64,000 nt of DNA from Lytechinus pictus (Eukaryota; Echinodermata; Echinoidea; Temnopleuroida; Toxopneustidae): assembly GCF_037042905.1 (NCBI RefSeq), contig NC_087249.1:14689901-14753900 (forward strand), written 5' to 3'. The notes beneath the pieces were generated by a model that had not been told where the DNA came from, did not search any database, and worked only from the letters and a program-made list of their open reading frames with translations. Positions 61,001 to 64,000 of this stretch are shown one piece after another. A program made the translations under genes and the position numbers. How positions within the stretch are numbered: position 1 is the stretch's first letter; each line of letters starts with the position of its first letter.

Positions 61001-63182
61001 CATAAATTCAAATTAATTTACTTTGAGAACAAACTCTTTACATTGATATTTACCTTTGGTATACATGTAGCTTACCTTGCTATTCCTCACTTTTGATGTT
61101 TGTGACGCGCAATCTAAACATACCAAGTGCGTGTTGTGTCTTAACCATGAAAATCTTCCCTTTTTTACCAGTTTTTGTGGATACATGTGGCAGTGCCTCC
61201 AAGTTTCAAAGGTCATGCCAGGCTTTTAGTATTAAGAAGAAAAATAAATTGTGTCAAGTAATCCTTATATTTGAAGCTATTGGTTCTTATCAGTCACCCA
61301 TTTCAGAGCAAATATTGATATGTGGGGCAGTTACAGTCAGGGATTTATTCAAATTTGTGCTTTGTTTGCAGCAAAAAATGGGGTTACTTTTACACATATA
61401 TTGTATATATTCCAACTTATTCAATCTGTATTTCTCTAGCATTTCTGTAGGAAGTAGTTTTGAAAAATTATGTACCCTATTTGCAATCTTATAAATTTGA
61501 GCTGATTCCACTATTTGATGCTCTGCAAGCACTTTTTCAGTGTAATAAGGGGGGGGGGGGGGAATTAATAAAGTAATTGCCCTTGCATTTGTACAAAAGT
61601 ACCCCCAATTTTCCTTGATTTCCCAATCGTAGAATTCTGGTATCACTTTCATTCTGCAGTTGGTTTTGTGGCAACATTTTTGTAAATCAGACGATGTAAA
61701 GGGAAATTAATATTATTATTCCTAGAAAAAAGAAAATGTTACCACAATGGAGGATGTGGTATATATTCCTTTCCCTTGGTCTTGTAGTTATGGTTTGAAG
61801 ATAATCTTTGGTTAGTACTGGTTACACTAATTGCCAAGTTTTTTCTACATTATTCAATCAAACTCATGCTATTAGTAATTCATTTTGCCTTCATAATTAA
61901 TGGACAGCTGTTTGGTCATCATTATGAAATCAAACCTACCGGGTAATTGAGACTATTAATTATTTTGTGGGGAAAAGATAAATGAGAATGAGAGGGACTG
62001 ATACAATATTTTAAAGCAATTATCAAGTTTAATTTGATTTACATGTAGAGGAATATTGTTTTTCATTATCGATATGTATATTTCACATAACATGTGTCTA
62101 CCAAGATACATCAATGGACTTTGAAATTATGTCCATAAATGATATAAATAATTATGTTATTTGGCTCATTATTACGAATGAATTGAATTATGAATCGAAT
62201 GAACTATTATCCTGCATTAATTCAAATTGTGGTTTGAATCCGTGTTCTGACTATAGATAGCAATGTGGCACCAACTTTGACAAATCTGAAACTGTATATG
62301 ATCAGTTTATTAGGTTATGTTGAATTAAAATCATTGAGAAAATAATATCTAGAAATCATTAAGAAAATTGTTATTATCAATGTTGAAGAATTGAAAAAGG
62401 ACCTTGGTAGAATTATATCGTAAAACAAAGTTATTACATTTCTATTTTCAGTTAAACTACTTCAGAGTTCAGAATATGCGACATTTTAATTTTCCTTAGC
62501 CATTCCTTTCTGAACAATTCGCAATTGTTGAATGATTTATTAAATATTAATTTATGCAAATACTACATAAATCTATATTTGTGCTTTATAATATTAAAAT
62601 AACACCATCTTTTCCTGTTTCTAAAGAGTAAGTTGCAGGGAGACAACTTGTGCAAATTTTTTCCCCCTAGAAATCATGATTGTATGTTTAGTGCCATGTA
62701 TGTGTAGATCATATTCCATAAAAGGTCACCCATGTAAAGAATCTCAATGATATAAATAACTTACCTGTTTATTACAGAAAATGAGATTTATCATAATCCA
62801 CACAGTCATAACAAAAACCCTTCATTAGTCATATCATATTTTGTCTTACTGTTAAACAAACATGTTATAAGGAGACATTTTCTATGTACATTTATGTATC
62901 TTGTTTGATATAATATTTCAAGATTTCACCTATTTATGAATCTCTCTAGATCTATAAATAGCTGGCCAAATGTAAAACATGATGCAAACATAAAGAGCTG
63001 ACACTTGATCAGTCATATCATATTTGTCTATTATTATTTGATATGAGCTATCACAGTGGAATTGCTTCTTTAAAAATAATTTTTTTTTTCTCCTTTTACA
63101 GGCGTTGCCCTCACACACCCTAACCAGCAGTGCCCTTGCAAAGTTCTACAGCTACAGAGAGGCTATTTCTGAGGAATTTGAG
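42221..63182 (+). CDS. Mucin-like type I membrane protein, family not recognised (3' end outside window)
   Basis: Five exons, 42221-42278, 47766-49027, 51107-51253, 53135-53371 and 63102-63182, join in frame to 595 residues and continue past the window. Residues 1-19 are a signal peptide (MESRVWICLFCLTLVSTVP). About 55-330 is Thr/Ser/Pro-rich with many NxS/T sites, mucin-like. About 335-455 looks globular with two Cys (348, 385), alternating strand-like segments and a furin-type RLKR at 392-395. Residues 465-488 form one membrane helix (IGATLTVCALVFGVILSLVG), then a basic stop-transfer and a polar cytoplasmic tail with Tyr-containing segments. The layout resembles membrane mucins or receptors with a juxtamembrane SEA- or ferredoxin-like domain, but I cannot assign a family. 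The last intron is 9.7 kb and could hide an exon. Confidence 0.72.
42478..42735. mobile_element. G/C-run MITE in intron 1 of the mucin-like gene
   Basis: Left gggacgcaccattaattatc then G13 and ctggaag; right cttccag, C11, then an inverse tatctattagtgtgtccc. The central part is A-rich (caaaaaaaacttga units). Confidence 0.6.
42923..43140 (+). repeat. tRNA-derived SINE
   Basis: A box TAGCTCAGTTGG at 42928-42939, B box GGTTCGATTCC at 42970-42980, then a non-tRNA body (gtgccctttggtaaggcatt ... ggtccttcggagagga) and a short A-rich tail. The head folds like a tRNA but is fused to the body, so a SINE2-type element. Confidence 0.75.
43343..43510. mobile_element. Fold-back element with GGGAGYGTTTCA ends
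   Basis: Left gggagtgtttcatgaaagtc, right inverse gttgaaacgctcccc; inner ttgtcagac/gtcagacaa also pair. Central cttctcagccaatcaaaatc recurs at 7500-7520. Confidence 0.65.
43615..43700. repeat. GA-rich tract
   Basis: Purine-rich, including gagagagagagatagag, in intron 1 of the mucin-like gene. Confidence 0.75.
44000..44285. repeat. Polypyrimidine tract, about 285 bp
   Basis: C/T-rich on the plus strand with tccc and cttt mixtures, very like 14168-14552. Followed by an ATT/GAT microsatellite (44296-44372) and a G run. Confidence 0.85.
44296..44372. repeat. GAT/ATT microsatellite
   Basis: (ATG)n passing into (ATT)n with few interruptions. Confidence 0.88.
45001..45162. mobile_element. Fold-back element with CAGGGGCCCGTTGCATAAA ends
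   Basis: Left caggggcccgttgcataaa..ttacctgagaaaactc pairs with the inverse right arm; inner accagagttttt/taaccttagttt partially pair. Immediately left, gagtacccctTTAA matches the right end of the 21.7-kb TTAA element, hinting at an adjacent solo end. Confidence 0.75.
45240..45665. repeat. Repeat cluster with ACTTGGTCTA motifs
   Basis: acttggtcta recurs direct on the left (45248, 45290) and inverted on the right (tagaccaagtg at 45655), with degenerate versions between. An AT microsatellite lies at 45397-45423. Confidence 0.45.
45580..45616 (-). pseudogene. 5' half of a tRNA-Gly-like sequence
   Basis: On the minus strand GGCATGTTAGCTCAGAGGTA continues GAGTGCCTGCCAC, resembling acceptor, D arm and a GCC anticodon loop of tRNA-Gly; nothing like a T arm follows. 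Confidence 0.3.
45670..47765. other. Intron 1 of the mucin-like gene, no exon seen
   Basis: AT-rich, with C runs at 46200 and an A run of about 30 at 47211-47239. A solo gaaggggtattcca-type end lies at 46408. Confidence 0.4.
47766..49027 (+). CDS. Mucin-like and juxtamembrane ectodomain exon
   Basis: A 1262-nt exon, acceptor tgttcttattag, donor gtaagt. It starts His/Asp-rich (VDPPNHVDHGHDQMD), goes into the Thr/Ser/Pro region, and ends with the globular segment (WQRFCPGSDNVQLSLSNFAR ... DDIPYQ). The high-GC codons differ from the AT-rich surroundings. Confidence 0.88.
49028..51106. other. Intron 2 of the mucin-like gene
   Basis: AT-rich. A short GAT run near 50795. No exon, RNA or strong repeat seen. 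Confidence 0.4.
51107..51253 (+). CDS. Transmembrane exon
   Basis: 147 nt, acceptor ctctctattag, donor gtaaaa, phase 0-0. It encodes a short stalk (VINKPVTPAPPSDGSSQG) and the membrane helix ending LVGMK. Confidence 0.85.
51254..52176. other. Intron 3, left part
   Basis: AT-rich; C run at 51822 and a TAGGCCTA at 52110. Nothing else is seen. Confidence 0.4.
52177..52371. mobile_element. Dispersed element with TTTCACACG ends (copy 2)
   Basis: gccctttcacacgataaaat at left, tgtgtgaataggccc at right. Internally matches 430-540 and 805-857 of copy 1 but lacks the middle, so it is a deletion derivative or copy 1 is expanded. Confidence 0.68.
52372..53134. other. Intron 3, right part
   Basis: AT-rich with a small ATC run at 52852; no gene seen. 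Confidence 0.35.
53135..53371 (+). CDS. First cytoplasmic exon
   Basis: 237 nt, acceptor cgaatccccag, donor gttagt, phase 0-0. It encodes VYRVRKSHASISDRYYFDGK and a Gly/His-rich linker, then SYREYILASINKGLVMDDED. GC-rich against an AT-rich background. Confidence 0.85.
53372..55454. other. Intron 4, left part
   Basis: AT-rich. The phrase gccaaatattgat(c/a)(c/t)atcaa recurs at 54454 and 55121. No exon recognised. Confidence 0.35.
55455..55892. mobile_element. Element with CAGACCTGCCAACC terminal inverted repeats
   Basis: 14-bp perfect inverted ends at 55455-55468 and 55879-55892. Sub-terminal poly-A/T-rich repeats of tacgttttt and aaatacattttt. 438 bp, no coding frame. Confidence 0.65.
55893..57786. 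other. Intron 4, middle part
   Basis: AT-rich; nothing recognisable beyond short simple runs. Confidence 0.35.
57790..58000. repeat. AAT/GAT microsatellite
   Basis: Imperfect (AAT)n and (GAT)n mixtures over about 210 bp, directly followed by a CTA array. Confidence 0.9.
58017..58097. repeat. CTA microsatellite
   Basis: Almost pure (CTA)n, about 26 units. Same motif as 24606-24803 read in the same strand sense. Confidence 0.93.
58098..59220. other. Intron 4, AT-rich
   Basis: cagggccccatcctacaaag at 58846 looks like a solo end of a fold-back element. Nothing else is seen. Confidence 0.35.
59221..59375. repeat. Two-copy tandem repeat, about 80 bp
   Basis: ggggctgaacatagccac followed by acttgtgagcangcaaag occurs twice, preceded by a run of G in the first copy. 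Confidence 0.75.
59376..63101. other. Intron 4, right part
   Basis: Long G or C runs at 60471, 60591, 60697 and 61549. An imperfect inverted region at 59545-59750 (ggctatatagcc..., ...ggctaatatagc). No exon recognised. Confidence 0.35.
63102..63182 (+). CDS. Second cytoplasmic exon
   Basis: 81 nt, acceptor tctccttttacag, donor gtgatt, phase 0-0. It encodes ALPSHTLTSSALAKFYSYRE followed by AISEEFE. Assigned to this gene by phase, strand and the open frame; a separate gene is possible given the long intron. Confidence 0.65.
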
Positions 63183-64000
63183 GTGATTGTTATCTCATTA
63201 GCAGTGGTTCTGCTCTCTGCAAAAGTGCAGGGGGGGCACAGGGGCATTTACTGTTGCCCCTCCCATTTTTTTTAGCAAAAACTCAGAAGTAAAACATCTG
63301 TCCTTTTTTTCAAAAGCTCTACATTTTGAAATGATGACCATTAAAAAAAAAGGAATATTGATTTTAGGGAAGTGATAATCTATTTCATTATTTCCTTTCA
63401 TTTTCCCTTTTTTTAGAGGGGGATGGTTAAAAAATTGTAGTGCTTGATAGAATGAAAAATTGAGAAAAAGTAATTTCTTAATTATTCAGTGTTCCCTCAT
63501 GCATTCATGAATCTCTGAAAATATGTGAATCTGAAAAAAAATCTTTAAATATGAAATAAAAACCTTTTTATATTTATTCATACCTCATAAAAAACTTGCC
63601 AAAATTTGCAATCAACTTGAAAGTTAAATCTCTATTGGAGTAATGAGAATGAAGTGAACAAATTATTACATTGAAATGTACCAAAATAGAAAGTGTTTTT
63701 GAGAGTGTTTTAGTAAAAGTAATAAAGTACAATGAACCCTCTGAATTTTACTTTTGTTTTCCAGTATGTTGGAGAGGTCTTACAATATTCAAACTTATCA
63801 ACTGGGGTACTTATATGGGGAAACCTCAAGTTTGATTAATTTATTGGTGATCTGAGCCTGTGTAAGTTTGTCTGTACATTAGATCTTAATCATATGTCAT
63901 AATCCCAAAGTGCCCTCCCTCAGAGGATGTAGGAATATGTATGTAATCCGTGTTGTCCGTGATGCACCTGCTGAAGATCACGAATGCATGCAGGGCATAT
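63183..64000. other. Intron after the last visible exon
   Basis: AT-rich with a short G-run fragment near 63230; the gene continues beyond the window. Confidence 0.35.

Overview
The window is nuclear DNA from an animal. Protein genes are split by AT-rich introns with GT-AG borders, and most of the sequence is non-coding and crowded with short inverted-repeat elements, tRNA-derived SINEs, a CR1/L2-like retroposon, trinucleotide microsatellites and long G or C runs. The gene content (a STRA6-type retinol transporter, a rhodopsin-class receptor, a mucin-like membrane protein), the very dense fold-back elements and the frequent palindrome TAGGCCTA suggest an echinoderm, most likely a sea urchin. 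That assignment is inference; no sequence was searched.

Three protein genes can be read. (1) A plus-strand STRA6/RBPR2-family gene fills 1-11 kb. Seven exons (1227-11006) join in frame to give the C-terminal 488 residues; the 5' exons lie left of the window. (2) A single-exon rhodopsin-family GPCR lies on the minus strand at 17781-19001. (3) A plus-strand gene starts at 42221 with a signal-peptide exon, continues with a Thr/Ser-rich mucin-like exon (47766-49027), a transmembrane exon (51107-51253) and two cytoplasmic exons (53135-53371, 63102-63182), and runs off the right edge. I do not recognise its family. No operon-like or pathway link between the three genes is visible.

RNA genes: a tandem array at 28.0-30.1 kb on the minus strand holds three intact-looking tRNA-Cys(GCA) genes and at least two broken copies, with a further degenerate copy at 26.8 kb. 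tRNA-derived SINEs lie near 20.8, 38.8 and 42.9 kb.

Mobile DNA: a 5'-truncated, frameshifted CR1/L2-like reverse transcriptase (32.1-34.35 kb) sits inside a tandem-repeat array, itself inside a larger element with TTACCAGGGG ends (30.4-34.5 kb). Many non-autonomous DNA elements are visible as inverted repeats: TA-flanked (1945-2921, 8297-8462, 9312-9513, 11024-11463), TTAA-flanked (21701-22316, 22512-23117, 25794-26527), and a loose group with CAGGGGC-type ends (27.7, 39.0, 45.0 kb and others). Several lie tight against STRA6 exons. I see no CRISPR array, virus, toxin gene or prokaryote-type system.
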